The notes under the pieces: model-generated
Seen by the model: only the letters and a program-made list of their open reading frames with translations
Told to the model about the DNA's origin: nothing
The model's database searches: none
Shown: positions 8,486 through 18,248 of the stretch, in pieces
How the letters are laid out: every line of letters begins with the position of its first letter
How positions within the stretch are numbered: position 1 is the first letter of the stretch
Position numbers and translations under genes: made by a program
Source: an uncultured Flavobacteriales bacterium
Lineage (GTDB): Bacteria; Bacteroidota; Bacteroidia; Flavobacteriales_D; Sanyastnellaceae
Length of the DNA: 57,021 nucleotides
Assembly (NCBI GenBank): GCA_905479395.1
Contig: CAJQMI010000123.1
Location: 1 to 57,021, forward strand
Direction: 5' to 3'

Positions 8486-10063
8486 ATGGCAGATATCAAT
8501 CCAGCAGAAGTCTCCTCCATTTTACGTGAGCAGTTAGCGGGCGTAAAGTCAGCAGCGGAATTGGAAGAAGTGGGAACGATCCTACAAGTCGGAGATGGCA
8601 TTGCGCGCATCTACGGTTTGAGCAATGTTGAATCAGGAGAACTGATCGAATTCGATAATGGCGTGCGTGGAATCGCACTCAACCTCGAGGAGGATAACGT
8701 AGGTGCCGTTTTGTTGGCTCCTTCAGGCGATTTGAAAGAAGGGTCTTCCGTGAAGCGCACGGGACGTATCGCTTCCATCAAGGCTGGAGAAGGTATGCTT
8801 GGACGTGTGGTGAACACGTTGGGCGAGCCAATAGATGGCAAGGGCCCTATTGCAGGGGATTTGTACGACATGCCACTCGAGCGCAAAGCCCCGGGTGTTA
8901 TCTACCGTCAACCTGTGAGCGAGCCGTTGCAAACGGGTATCAAAGCCATTGACGCTATGATTCCAATTGGACGAGGCCAGCGTGAGTTGATCATTGGTGA
9001 CCGTCAAACAGGAAAGACAACTGTTGCGATTGATACAATCATCAATCAACGTGAGTTTTATGAGGCGGGCGAACCTGTGTTTTGCATTTACGTTGCGATT
9101 GGACAAAAGGGATCCACAGTTGCTGGTATCGTGAAGATGTTGGAAGAGAATGGAGCAATGCCTTACACGGTTGTTGTTGCAGCAACAGCATCGGATCCTG
9201 CACCGCTTCAATTCTATGCACCTTTCACAGGAGCAGCGATTGGAGAATTTTTCCGAGACACGGGTCGTGCGGCATTGGTGGTCTATGATGATCTGTCCAA
9301 GCAGGCGGTAGCTTACCGTGAGGTTTCTTTGTTGTTGCGTCGTCCTCCAGGACGAGAAGCTTATCCAGGGGATGTTTTCTACTTGCACAGCCGACTTCTT
9401 GAGCGTGCGGCGAAAGTCATCGGTGAGCAAGGAATTGCATCGCAGATGAATGATTTGCCAGAGTCACTGAAAGACATGGTAAAAGGCGGCGGATCTTTGA
9501 CAGCACTTCCGATCATTGAAACACAAGCTGGTGACGTATCTGCATACATTCCTACGAATGTCATTTCGATCACAGACGGTCAAATCTTCTTGGAGTCGAA
9601 CTTGTTCTTGAGTGGTATCCGTCCAGCGATCAATGTTGGAATCTCGGTAAGCCGAGTAGGGGGTAACGCTCAAATTAAATCCATGAAAAAGGTTTCTGGA
9701 ACATTGAAGCTGGATCAGGCGCAGTACCGCGAGCTCGAGGCTTTTTCAAAATTTGGTTCGGACTTGGATGACGCTACGAAGGCTGTTCTTGACAAAGGAG
9801 AGCGCAATGTGGAAATTTTGAAGCAAAACCTCAACAGCCCAATGCGTGTAGAAGATCAAATTGCGATCATCTATTGCGGGGTTGAAGGATTGCTCAAAGC
9901 CGTTCCCGTCAATCGTGTTCAGGAGTTCGAAACGGCTTACATTGACTACATGCGAAGCAAGCATGGAGATACCATGAAGCAACTCAAGAGCGGCAAGTAT
10001 GGTGATGAGCAGAAGCAAGTCTTGACTGCTGCAGCGAAAGAATTGACAGCACAATACGCTTAA
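8486..10063 (+). CDS. atpA: F1F0 ATP synthase subunit alpha
   Basis: 525-residue alpha subunit, with a non-catalytic nucleotide site and regulatory role in F1. The P-loop GDRQTGKT is at residues 171-178, and the [16 protein letters not shown] block and the conserved Ser-Arg-Val (SVSRVGG) are intact. Length is normal. The gene is followed four bases later by atpG rather than by atpD in tandem, because the beta and epsilon subunits are not in this window. Confidence 0.97.
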   Translation: MADINPAEVSSILREQLAGVKSAAELEEVGTILQVGDGIARIYGLSNVESGELIEFDNGVRGIALNLEEDNVGAVLLAPSGDLKEGSSVKRTGRIASIKAGEGMLGRVVNTLGEPIDGKGPIAGDLYDMPLERKAPGVIYRQPVSEPLQTGIKAIDAMIPIGRGQRELIIGDRQTGKTTVAIDTIINQREFYEAGEPVFCIYVAIGQKGSTVAGIVKMLEENGAMPYTVVVAATASDPAPLQFYAPFTGAAIGEFFRDTGRAALVVYDDLSKQAVAYREVSLLLRRPPGREAYPGDVFYLHSRLLERAAKVIGEQGIASQMNDLPESLKDMVKGGGSLTALPIIETQAGDVSAYIPTNVISITDGQIFLESNLFLSGIRPAINVGISVSRVGGNAQIKSMKKVSGTLKLDQAQYRELEAFSKFGSDLDDATKAVLDKGERNVEILKQNLNSPMRVEDQIAIIYCGVEGLLKAVPVNRVQEFETAYIDYMRSKHGDTMKQLKSGKYGDEQKQVLTAAAKELTAQYA

Positions 10064-10067
10064 TCTC

Positions 10068-10943
10068 ATGGCTGGAGGACTCAAAGAGGTAAGGGAGCGC
10101 ATTGTTTCGGTGCAAAACACCAAGCAAATTACGTCGGCCATGAAAATGGTGGCGGCTGCAAAGTTGCGCCGCGCACAAGAGGCGATTACGCGAATGCGTC
10201 CCTATGCCGAAAAGCTCCAAGCTGTTCTGTCCAATGTCAGTGATTCACTGGATGCTGGTGAAGGTGTGTTCTCTGAGAAACGCGAGGTAAAGCATGTCTT
10301 GTATGTTGCGATTACTTCAAACCGTGGATTGTGCGGGGGATTCAACAACAACATCATCAAGGCGGTGCGCAGAGGGATGAATCAAACTGATGCGACATGT
10401 CACGTGCTTCCATTGGGTAAGAAGGCAAATGATGCCTTCGAAAAGGACCCGAGCGTAGCTCCTGTAGGTTTTGAGGAAGATGCTTGGCAGATTTTTGATG
10501 AGTTGAATTTCGATCGGGCTCAAACAGTCGCTGAGCACATTATGGCTCAGTTTGAAGGAGGTCAATACGATGAGGTGAAAATTGTGTACAACCGATTTGT
10601 CAATGCTGCAGTGCAAGAGGCGACGGTAGAGAATTATCTCCCGCTAGAACCTTCAGAGGAAGAAACGGGACCATCCACAGATACGGATTACATCTTCGAG
10701 CCATCTCAAGAGGAAATCATCGAGCGAATCATTCCAAATTCATTGAAGGTCCAGTTGTACAAGGGCTTGTTGGACAGTCATGCATCTGAGCATGGCGCCC
10801 GAATGACTGCCATGCATCAAGCCACAGAAAATGCAGGGGAGCTTTTGCGAGATCTCCGTATTTCCTACAACAAGGCCCGACAGGCTTCGATTACGACAGA
10901 GATACTCGAAATTGTTGCAGGATCTGAGGCGCTGGATTCGTAA
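10068..10943 (+). CDS. atpG: F1F0 ATP synthase subunit gamma
   Basis: 291-residue central-stalk rotor. The N-terminal coiled-coil helix (KEVRERIVSVQNTKQITSAM) and the C-terminal helix (ENAGELLRDLRISYNKARQA) that together fill the alpha-beta cavity are both conserved, with a Rossmann-like middle domain between them (SNRGLCGGFN). A hydrophilic acidic insertion around residues 185-210 (EPSEEETGPSTD) is probably a surface loop. This is the last gene of the operon; atpD and atpC, which normally follow in Proteobacteria, are missing here. Confidence 0.95.
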   Translation: MAGGLKEVRERIVSVQNTKQITSAMKMVAAAKLRRAQEAITRMRPYAEKLQAVLSNVSDSLDAGEGVFSEKREVKHVLYVAITSNRGLCGGFNNNIIKAVRRGMNQTDATCHVLPLGKKANDAFEKDPSVAPVGFEEDAWQIFDELNFDRAQTVAEHIMAQFEGGQYDEVKIVYNRFVNAAVQEATVENYLPLEPSEEETGPSTDTDYIFEPSQEEIIERIIPNSLKVQLYKGLLDSHASEHGARMTAMHQATENAGELLRDLRISYNKARQASITTEILEIVAGSEALDS

Positions 10944-10983
10944 AGAATCCTTGGCATAACCTTTGCTTTTCATGGAGTCGATG

Positions 10984-10991
10984 TAGATTCG
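10984..10991 (+). promoter_or_regulatory. -7 promoter box (TAGATTCG) four bases before the histidine kinase ATG
   Basis: TAGATTCG fits TAnnTTYG and is followed by GCCA and then the ATG at 10996. A TTTG lies 18 bases upstream (within CCTTTG) and could be the -33 element. It separates the kinase from the ATP synthase operon that ends at 10943. Confidence 0.55.
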
Positions 10992-10995
10992 GCCA

Positions 10996-12423
10996 ATGGG
11001 ATTTCAAACCCGCATATTGCTTTCCATGTTGTTGGTCATCGTGTTGTCGTTGACCGGCACGATGTTCGTTGCTTGGAAATTTGCTAGCAGTCAGGAGGAG
11101 TTGTACAATGCTCAGCGCCTGACCCGCAAGGAGTCTGCGGTGCAGCGAAGCTTGGAATACACCTTGAACAGGCTGCCCTATGCGGTGACAACAAAAGAAA
11201 TACCTCGAATATTTTCGGACCGCATTTGCGAACTGGCTGACATTCATGGCATGGACATCGCTTTGTATGATCCAGAGGGGTCAATGATGACGCAATCCTC
11301 GTTTCAGGAGGAGGGGGGCGGTATGATTCAATTGGATTCCAGTCTTCTGTCTTCATTGTATTTATCAGTGGATCGGGTCAAGGACAGGGACTACGGACCA
11401 TTTGTGAATGTTTATTGGAATGTCGAAAATGACAGAGGAAATGCGATTGGTATTGCGGGTGTGCGTTATCAGAACCGAACATTTGAGGAAGGGGATTTCA
11501 AAGCTTTTTGGAGTCAGTTAGCTCCGCTTTATGTGGTGCTTTTGATTGGGTCGGCGTTGATTGCCGCCGTCTTATCTAGTGGACTTGTGAAGAATTTGAG
11601 AATGATCCGTGATCGGATGCGTGAGTTAGAACCCGGCAGCGAACAAACGCCAATTGAGTACGACCGTCAAGATGCAATCGGAGAAGTGGTCACGGAATAC
11701 AACGCATTGTTGAAACAGTTACGTGTTGCTGTTCAGGCATTGGCTAAGCGGGAGCGAGAGGGAGCATGGCGAATGATGGCGATGCAAGTGGCGCATGAAA
11801 TAAAGAACCCTTTGACCCCCATAAAGTTGGGTGTTCAGCAGCTGCAAAGGGCATGGAGTGATGGCCGTCCTGACTTCGAAGGCCGCTTAAAGCGTCATTG
11901 TGAGGTTGTTGTTCAGCAAATTGATGTGTTGGCAGAGATTGCGCAAGATTTTTCATCGCTTGCAGCAATTGGACTTGATGAATTGGAACCTGTCGATGTA
12001 TGCGCAATTATGGAAGAGTCAGTTGCAATGTACCGATCTGCAAACGCAGAGATCACTTGGAGGTTTATCGGTTTCAACGAGAAGCACGAGGTACAGGCGA
12101 CTCATTCACATTTGCTTCGTGTCTTCAACAACCTGATTTCAAATGCTGTTGACGCAGTGAAGGAAAACACGGAACCGCTCATTGTTCTTTCTTTAAAAGG
12201 AGGCGACTCTGACCTGGAAATTGAGGTGCGAGATAACGGTGAAGGCATTGCCGTGGATCAATTGGAAAAAGTGTTTGAACCACGGTTTACATCGAAAAGT
12301 GGTGGCACAGGACTCGGATTGACCATCACAAAATCCATTGTAGATCAATTGGGGGGCAAAATTTCAGTTGCTGCAGATTGCAGCGATGGCGCATCATTCC
12401 GTGTACTTTTTACACGAAAATGA
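10996..12423 (+). CDS. Membrane sensor histidine kinase (NtrY-like)
   Basis: 475 residues. A membrane helix at 8-28, a periplasmic sensor region (about 30-172) and a second helix (about 175-197) lead into a HAMP-like linker and the kinase core. The phospho-accepting His267 lies in MQVAHEIKNPLTPIKLG, a form of the H box typical of NtrY-type kinases. The ATP-binding domain has the N box (NNLISNAVDAV), G1 (DNGEGI) and G2 (SGGTGLGLTI). It should autophosphorylate in response to an unknown envelope signal and pass phosphate to a response regulator. No regulator gene is adjacent, so it is an orphan here. It probably has its own promoter at 10984. Confidence 0.9.
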   Translation: MGFQTRILLSMLLVIVLSLTGTMFVAWKFASSQEELYNAQRLTRKESAVQRSLEYTLNRLPYAVTTKEIPRIFSDRICELADIHGMDIALYDPEGSMMTQSSFQEEGGGMIQLDSSLLSSLYLSVDRVKDRDYGPFVNVYWNVENDRGNAIGIAGVRYQNRTFEEGDFKAFWSQLAPLYVVLLIGSALIAAVLSSGLVKNLRMIRDRMRELEPGSEQTPIEYDRQDAIGEVVTEYNALLKQLRVAVQALAKREREGAWRMMAMQVAHEIKNPLTPIKLGVQQLQRAWSDGRPDFEGRLKRHCEVVVQQIDVLAEIAQDFSSLAAIGLDELEPVDVCAIMEESVAMYRSANAEITWRFIGFNEKHEVQATHSHLLRVFNNLISNAVDAVKENTEPLIVLSLKGGDSDLEIEVRDNGEGIAVDQLEKVFEPRFTSKSGGTGLGLTITKSIVDQLGGKISVAADCSDGASFRVLFTRK

Positions 12424-12561
12424 AGGTTATGAACCAAAGCAAAGGATAAGTTTCCTTGTTTCAAGTGTCAAATTTTTGCAATTTTTAAGAACTTCCGCCT
12501 CATCGTAAGCCAAACTATTTGGTTTTCAAGGGTTTTATAAGTTTCACAAAAAACGATATTC

Positions 12562-15500
12562 ATGAGAGCAAGTATTCTTCTGATGTTGACGGTGCTGTTT
12601 GCAGGAACAGCCTGGTCACAAGGAAAAGTGACGGGAAAGGTCACCGATCGGGCTTCCGGCGAAGCGCTTCCAGGCGTGGCCGTGGTAGTCTCTGGTTCAG
12701 GTAGTGGCGTCTTTACGGGTGCTGATGGTTCCTATTCTATTGCTGCAAATGCGGCAAGTGATAAACTGATGTTCACGTTTATCGGTTATGATAGCGAGAT
12801 GGTTGAAATAGGAGGCCAGTCCAGCATGAACGTAGCGATGTCGGCAGGTGTTGATTTGGACGAGGTAGTCGTCACAGCACTAGGTGTATCGCGGGAAAAG
12901 AAAGCCCTAGGGTATTCTGTTCAAGAGCTTGGCAACGGAGCATTTACACAAGCTAAATCTGAGAACGTGGTCAAGTCCATGACGGGCAAGATTGCGGGAG
13001 CGCAAGTCACGTCAGGGACATCCATAGGAAGTTCGTCGAAGATAATTCTTCGGGGTGCGAGTTCTATAACAGGGGACAATCAGCCGTTGTTTGTTGTGGA
13101 TGGTGTTCCTATGGACAATGCAGACTATTCCGGGGGCAATCAACAGCGCTCTGCTGGTGGTTACGACTATGGCAATGCGATGCAAGACATGAACCCTGAC
13201 GACATTGAGTCTGTGACGGTATTGAAGGGTCCGGCAGCCGCCGCCTTGTATGGTTCGCGTGCTTCAAACGGAGCAATTGTAATCACAACCAAGACAGGAA
13301 AAGGACACCGTGCTTCTGGCAAGAAAGGCTTAGGTGTTTCGGTGAGTAGCACTGTTGCTTTCAACGATGTTTTCATTCTGCCTGACTACCAGAACTCTTA
13401 TGGAGGCGGTGCTGGCACGGACTGGATCAATCAGAACATGGTAGATAGTTTAGGGGAAACACCGATTCCTGATTATGGTTATGATGGATCTTGGGGCCCT
13501 GCATTGGACGGAACAATGGTTCGTCACTGGGACAGTTGGTATGAAGGGGACGAAGGTTTTGGTAAATCGCGACCGTGGTCAGCGTCGGATAGCGATGTAT
13601 CTGAATTCTTCCAGACGGGTGTTATGTACAGCAATAACTTTGCAGTAACAGGATCCAATGAAACGAGTTCGTTCCGAATGAGTTACACCAACCACAAGCA
13701 GACGGGTGTTTACGAGAATTCTTCTTTGGATCGGAACACCCTCGCATTCGCAGGGTCTTCGGACATAAGCGATAAGCTTTCTGCAAGCGTGAACATGAAC
13801 TACGTGCAAAGTGTAGGACAAGGACGACCATTGACGGGGTATGGCGAATCAGTAATGAGTCAATTCACACAATGGGGACAGCGTCAGTTGAGCATGGATC
13901 GCATGCGCAATTATGAAAATGCGGATGGTTCACAGCGCACATGGAATCGCAACAGCGTTACAGACCCATCACCCCATTATTGGGACAATCCATTTTGGGA
14001 ACGTTATAAGAATGTTCAGGATGATCAACGTGACCGTGTCTTTGGAAACATGACTTTGAACTACAAAATCAATGATAACCTGAGTTTCATGGGCCGAGCT
14101 TTGACTGACTTCTATACAGATCGTCGTCAAGAGCGCGTTGCAACGGGTGGTGTTCGTGAGTCATCATACAGCGAGTACACACGACAACTGCAAGAAACAA
14201 ACCTGGACGGTTATCTAAACTTCAACAAGGACATCAACTCAGACTTGAGTGTTGTTGGTTTTGTTGGTGTCAACAGAAGAATCCGTGACTTCAAGAGATT
14301 GGGTGCTTACACACTCGGCGGATTGAACACGCCTGGTTTGTATACCATTGCGAATGGCGGAGACGGCTATCAGATCAGTGATTACGAGGAGAGCAAGGTC
14401 ATTAATTCGGTACTCGCTTCTGCGAGTTTCGGATACCAAAACACATTGTTCTTTGACTTTACAGGTCGAAACGATTGGAGCTCGACGCTCCCTGAAGCGA
14501 GCAACAGCTATTTCTACCCATCGGCCACGGCAAGCTATGTGTTCAGTGAATTGGCTGACATCGAAGCTCTTAGCTTTGGTAAATTGCGAATGGGCTGGGC
14601 GCAGGTAGGAAACGACACAGGCCCTTATCAAACAGGCTTGACGTATGGTGTCAATCCAAATTTTGGCAGCGGAGGATCCGCGACCGTGCCAAACTCACAG
14701 AACAATCCAAACTTGCGGCCTGAAAAGACAACAAGTTTCGAAGTGGGAACAGAAATGAGTTTCTTCTTGGATCGATTGAGAGTTGACGCCACATACTACA
14801 ACAACATCACAGAAGATTTGATTTTCAACGTCCCTGTGTCTGCTGCTTCGGGCTACACAAGTACTGTGTTGAATGCCGGTAAAACGCAAAACCGAGGTGT
14901 TGAATTGGCCATTTCAGCAACAATTGTTCAAGCGAAAGACTTCCGATGGGACCTCGGTTTGAACCTAGCTAAGAACAACAATGAGTTGCTCGAGCTGGCC
15001 GATGGCGTGGAGAACATTCGATACACCAGCTTATTCGGTGTTACATTGGAAGCACGTCCTGGACAGCCTCTCGGAACATTCTACGGATATGATTTTGTCT
15101 ATGACGATGATGGCAACAAGTTGGTAAACGATAACGGCACCTACGCACGAACAGATGAAGTGGTTCCGATTGGTGACATCTTGGCAGACTTCACCGGAGG
15201 AGTTTGGTCTGACGTGCAATACAAGAACTTGTCGTTTAGTGCTCTGGTAGATTTCCAGAAAGGAGGGTCGATCCACAGTTACTCCAATCAGTGGGGCAAG
15301 TACTCCGGTACACTTGCGGAAACCGCGGAGAACAATATCCGTGAGGATGGTATCGTTGTAGAAGGGGTGTATGCATCGGATAACACCGAAGTATGGGAGT
15401 TCGATGATATGGGTGAAATCGTCATTGATGCCGATGGAAATCAGGTTCAGGCGACAAACGAAAGCGGTGACCTTGTTTGGGAGAATTACGCGGGTGAAGC

Positions 15501-15822
15501 CAATACGACCAGCATTGGAGCACAAACCCACTATTTCTCAAACCAAGGGTACATCATTCATGCGGCAGACCAATACGATGCGAGTTTCGTGAAGCTTCGT
15601 GAGTTGCGGTTGGACTACAACTTGCCAGAGAGTATGACCAGCGGGTTGCCATTCAGTAACATCAGCATTGGTGTCTACGGGCGCAACCTGGCCATCCTGC
15701 ACAAGAATGTACCGCACATCGATCCTGAAGTAGCGACTTCTTCATCAAATGTTCAAGGATTCGAGGGTGGTCAGCTTCCCGCTGAGCGCACGATTGGCTT
15801 CAATTTGAAGTTTAACCTCTGA
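12562..15822 (+). CDS. SusC/RagA-family TonB-dependent outer-membrane transporter
   Basis: 1086 residues, typical of SusC. After a signal peptide (about 1-20, ending AWSQ) comes a carboxypeptidase-like regulatory domain (about 21-95, starting GKVTGKVTDRASGEALPGV), then the SusC/RagA signature DEVVVTALGVSREKKALGYS, the TonB plug (about 115-225, with PLFVVDGVPMDN and GSRASNGAIVITTK), and a 22-strand-type barrel to the C-terminus. It imports a ligand captured by the SusD partner, powered by TonB. The pair lacks nearby glycoside hydrolases, peptidases or sigma/anti-sigma genes, so the ligand cannot be inferred. The 138 bases upstream hold no gene; TAAGTTTC at 12538-12545 is a weak -7 candidate. 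Confidence 0.96.
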   Translation: MRASILLMLTVLFAGTAWSQGKVTGKVTDRASGEALPGVAVVVSGSGSGVFTGADGSYSIAANAASDKLMFTFIGYDSEMVEIGGQSSMNVAMSAGVDLDEVVVTALGVSREKKALGYSVQELGNGAFTQAKSENVVKSMTGKIAGAQVTSGTSIGSSSKIILRGASSITGDNQPLFVVDGVPMDNADYSGGNQQRSAGGYDYGNAMQDMNPDDIESVTVLKGPAAAALYGSRASNGAIVITTKTGKGHRASGKKGLGVSVSSTVAFNDVFILPDYQNSYGGGAGTDWINQNMVDSLGETPIPDYGYDGSWGPALDGTMVRHWDSWYEGDEGFGKSRPWSASDSDVSEFFQTGVMYSNNFAVTGSNETSSFRMSYTNHKQTGVYENSSLDRNTLAFAGSSDISDKLSASVNMNYVQSVGQGRPLTGYGESVMSQFTQWGQRQLSMDRMRNYENADGSQRTWNRNSVTDPSPHYWDNPFWERYKNVQDDQRDRVFGNMTLNYKINDNLSFMGRALTDFYTDRRQERVATGGVRESSYSEYTRQLQETNLDGYLNFNKDINSDLSVVGFVGVNRRIRDFKRLGAYTLGGLNTPGLYTIANGGDGYQISDYEESKVINSVLASASFGYQNTLFFDFTGRNDWSSTLPEASNSYFYPSATASYVFSELADIEALSFGKLRMGWAQVGNDTGPYQTGLTYGVNPNFGSGGSATVPNSQNNPNLRPEKTTSFEVGTEMSFFLDRLRVDATYYNNITEDLIFNVPVSAASGYTSTVLNAGKTQNRGVELAISATIVQAKDFRWDLGLNLAKNNNELLELADGVENIRYTSLFGVTLEARPGQPLGTFYGYDFVYDDDGNKLVNDNGTYARTDEVVPIGDILADFTGGVWSDVQYKNLSFSALVDFQKGGSIHSYSNQWGKYSGTLAETAENNIREDGIVVEGVYASDNTEVWEFDDMGEIVIDADGNQVQATNESGDLVWENYAGEANTTSIGAQTHYFSNQGYIIHAADQYDASFVKLRELRLDYNLPESMTSGLPFSNISIGVYGRNLAILHKNVPHIDPEVATSSSNVQGFEGGQLPAERTIGFNLKFNL

Positions 15823-15842
15823 TTCCCACCTTTTAAAAGATT

Positions 15843-17315
15843 ATGAAAATGAATAAGCAAATTTTCTTCCTGGTGGGCTTGGTTGGAGCCCTCTCTTTCA
15901 CGGGGTGCCGAAAGGACTTCGATGAAATCAATACCAATCCCAATGAACCAACAGCGGTCTCACCTGGATTCTTGTTGACGAACGCACAAAAAGCAATTAT
16001 GGACCAAGTCTATGATTCTTTCTGGGGCAGCCGTCGTGCAATGCAAACAGCTCAATATTGGAGTTCCAACCAGTATTCCAACGAAAGCCGTTACCAATAC
16101 AGAGAGACTACGGCCAACAGCGCTTGGGCTGCCATGTATGCTGGACCACTTCAGGATCTTCAAATAATCATTGATTTGAACTCTGGAGACGCTGCCGCTG
16201 ATTATGCGGGATACGGCGATAACGGCAACCAAATTGCAGTCGCGAAGATTCTGCAAGCTTGGACCTTCCAACATTTGACAGATGCTTTTGGAGACATTCC
16301 AATGTCTGCAGCTCTTAAAGGAGGTGATGATACGGCTCCGTCTTATGATAGCCAAGCAGATGTATATGCAGGTCTTTTGACCTTATTAAACGACGCCATG
16401 GCGAGCATGACCAATGGATCAGGTCCTCAGGGCGATCAGGTGTATGGCGGTAACATGGACCAGTGGATGAAATTCGCAAACTCGTTGAAGTTGCGAGTGG
16501 CTATGCGCATGGCTGACGTGAACGGAGCGGCGGCGCAAGCTGCTGCGGAAGCGGCACTCGGATCGGGTACGATCATTGCAGGCAATGAGGACAACGCTTT
16601 GTTCAATTACCTCGCTGGTGCACCAAACAACAACCCCATCAACGAAGATGCTAAGACGCGGAACGATTTCGCAGCATCCAATACGATGGTTGATATGCTC
16701 GCTTCATTGGGAGACCCTCGTGTTGGTGTTTATTATGCTCCAGCAGTTTCCTCCGGCGAGTATGCTGGCGAGGTCTATGGATTGGATGAAGCAAATGCAG
16801 CTTTGACACCGGACGATGATGTTTCTCAGCGAGGTGCAGCAATTCTTGCAGGCGATTTGGCCGGAATTTTCTTTGACGCTGCTCAAACGCATTTCCTAGC
16901 TGCCGAAGCTGCAGAACGAGGATGGACGAGCATTCTTTCTGCCGAAGAGCATTACAATGCTGCGATTTCTCTGAGCATGAATTACTGGGGAATTGCTGAT
17001 GAGGCTGCAATTGGAGATTACCTCGCACAAGAAGCTGTCGCATATGGCACAGCTGAAGGGGCTTGGAATGAAAAAATCGGCCGTCAGAAGTGGATTGCTT
17101 TGTACATGCAAGGCTATGAAGGTTGGGCAGAATATCGTCGGCTTGACTTCGGTGTGTTGGCGGCTTGTGCTGACGGAGCTTTGCAAGGCGACGGAAGTGT
17201 TCCAACGCGTTTCATGTATCCATTGGATGAGCAGACACTGAACAATGCGTCTTGGTCCGCTGCAAACGGTGGATCAGATGAACTCACCGATAAGATGTGG
17301 TGGGATGTTGATTGA
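15843..17315 (+). CDS. SusD/RagB-family substrate-binding lipoprotein
   Basis: 490 residues. A signal peptide ends in the lipobox SFTGC (Cys at about 22), so this is an outer-membrane lipoprotein that caps the SusC barrel. The mature start FDEINTNPNEP and the block ANSAWAAMYAGPLQDLQIII are typical of the SusD-like type-2 group. TPR-like helices alternate with loops through the rest of the protein. It follows susC by 20 bases and precedes a strong terminator at 17343. A second ATG two codons on (MNKQIFF) is an equally possible start. Confidence 0.94.
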   Translation: MKMNKQIFFLVGLVGALSFTGCRKDFDEINTNPNEPTAVSPGFLLTNAQKAIMDQVYDSFWGSRRAMQTAQYWSSNQYSNESRYQYRETTANSAWAAMYAGPLQDLQIIIDLNSGDAAADYAGYGDNGNQIAVAKILQAWTFQHLTDAFGDIPMSAALKGGDDTAPSYDSQADVYAGLLTLLNDAMASMTNGSGPQGDQVYGGNMDQWMKFANSLKLRVAMRMADVNGAAAQAAAEAALGSGTIIAGNEDNALFNYLAGAPNNNPINEDAKTRNDFAASNTMVDMLASLGDPRVGVYYAPAVSSGEYAGEVYGLDEANAALTPDDDVSQRGAAILAGDLAGIFFDAAQTHFLAAEAAERGWTSILSAEEHYNAAISLSMNYWGIADEAAIGDYLAQEAVAYGTAEGAWNEKIGRQKWIALYMQGYEGWAEYRRLDFGVLAACADGALQGDGSVPTRFMYPLDEQTLNNASWSAANGGSDELTDKMWWDVD

Positions 17316-17342
17316 TGGAGATTCAATCATTTGAACTACAAG

Positions 17343-17373
17343 AAAAAGCCCCGCAGAGATGCGGGGCTTTTTT
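17343..17373 (+). terminator. Rho-independent terminator after the SusC/SusD pair
   Basis: A nine-pair stem AAGCCCCGC / GCGGGGCTT with a six-base loop (AGAGAT) is followed by a run of seven T. It lies 28 bases after the SusD stop. The A-run on the other side makes it potentially bidirectional, serving the minus-strand cyclase gene that ends at 17393. Confidence 0.9.
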
Positions 17374-17392
17374 GTTCTAGAGTTTGACTGAA

Positions 17393-18157
17393 CTACTTCT
17401 CACAAGGGAAAATCACGGGTCGACTAGGAGTCGCATCCAAATCGAATGGGGCGGTTTGAAGGTTCAACAAGTGAAGCCCGTCTTCAAGTGTTTCAGGAGC
17501 GTGTATGAACTCTGTTATCGTGGCTTGATGCCTTGGCTTGTTTGGATAGCACCAATAAGCGTGGTGAGCCGCTAAAGCTCCGCCGTCGGATTCACGGTCT
17601 ACGGAGGGCAAATCAATCAACCAATGTTCCACTTGCATCTCGGCTAACCAACTGGCGGCTTCAGGCATGAAATAGGCGGGGTTGCTGTTGGACCAATTCC
17701 GCGAAACTTTGCCCGGGTCATGCGGCAACGTGCGCACAACGATGGCTGGTGGAAGCCGGCTTTTATCGCTCCAATGCACTGCGCAAGCACTGCGCATCTG
17801 ATTCAGGGTGATGACGTCGTCGCCATCAATTTTCACTGGCAGGACGCTGATGACAAGGCACGGTAAAATCGAAGGAATCGAAATGTTTTCGATGGAATGG
17901 GCTTCTGGTGAAATGTGTCCGAGGCATTCCGTGTGCGTGCCATTGCCGTGTGGGTTAAATGTGACGTTTCGGAAGTTCACGCCTCCGCCCTCCGCCACTG
18001 AACCAAGAAATCCATTGCTGCGCACGACTTCCAATTTCATGTTCTCTACATACCAGGCACTCGCACCACCTTGTTCTGCAATTGGAATGCTGATATCAAC
18101 CTCTGGTGCGTTGGAAGCCCGGAAAATTTTGCCGTTAAATTCGATGGTCAATTGCAT
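17393..18157 (-). CDS. Cyclase-family metal-dependent hydrolase (kynurenine formamidase fold)
   Basis: 254-residue member of the cyclase family, which includes kynurenine formamidase and other metal-dependent amidohydrolases. The family metal motif is present as NPHGNGTHTECLGH: His70, His75, Glu77 and His81. Most members have HxGTHxD followed by PxH, so the Glu and the missing Pro mark a variant subgroup. No signal peptide is visible, so it is probably cytoplasmic. No kynurenine-pathway gene is nearby and the substrate is unknown. It lies downstream of a beta-barrel protein gene but is separated from it by a terminator, so it is probably transcribed alone. Confidence 0.82.
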   Translation of the reverse strand: MQLTIEFNGKIFRASNAPEVDISIPIAEQGGASAWYVENMKLEVVRSNGFLGSVAEGGGVNFRNVTFNPHGNGTHTECLGHISPEAHSIENISIPSILPCLVISVLPVKIDGDDVITLNQMRSACAVHWSDKSRLPPAIVVRTLPHDPGKVSRNWSNSNPAYFMPEAASWLAEMQVEHWLIDLPSVDRESDGGALAAHHAYWCYPNKPRHQATITEFIHAPETLEDGLHLLNLQTAPFDLDATPSRPVIFPCEK

Positions 18158-18190
18158 GTTTTGAAGGCTCTTAAAAGCGAAAATTAAGCA

Positions 18191-18226
18191 TAAAAAAAGG
18201 CGACTCCTTCATTGGAGTCGCCTTTC
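18191..18226 (-). terminator. Rho-independent terminator of the beta-barrel protein gene
   Basis: On the minus strand, the inverted repeat AAAGGCGACTCC / GGAGTCGCCTTT with a six-base loop is followed by a run of T continuing into TTTTTTT. It lies 22 bases beyond the stop of the gene at 18249-19109 and upstream of the cyclase start, so it should separate the two. Confidence 0.88.
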
Positions 18227-18248
18227 AAGTGACTTAGAGTCGTCGCGA

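Noticed and set aside
12424-12561. Intergenic stretch before susC as a small RNA gene
   Set aside because: It is AT-rich with weak promoter words only; no strong hairpin or T-run is seen.
12562-17315. Polysaccharide utilisation locus
   Set aside because: Only SusC and SusD are present; no glycoside hydrolase, sulfatase or dedicated regulator lies nearby.
17343-17373. Hairpin as a possible regulatory RNA or attachment site
   Set aside because: The stem plus T-run is a standard terminator after susD, which explains it fully.
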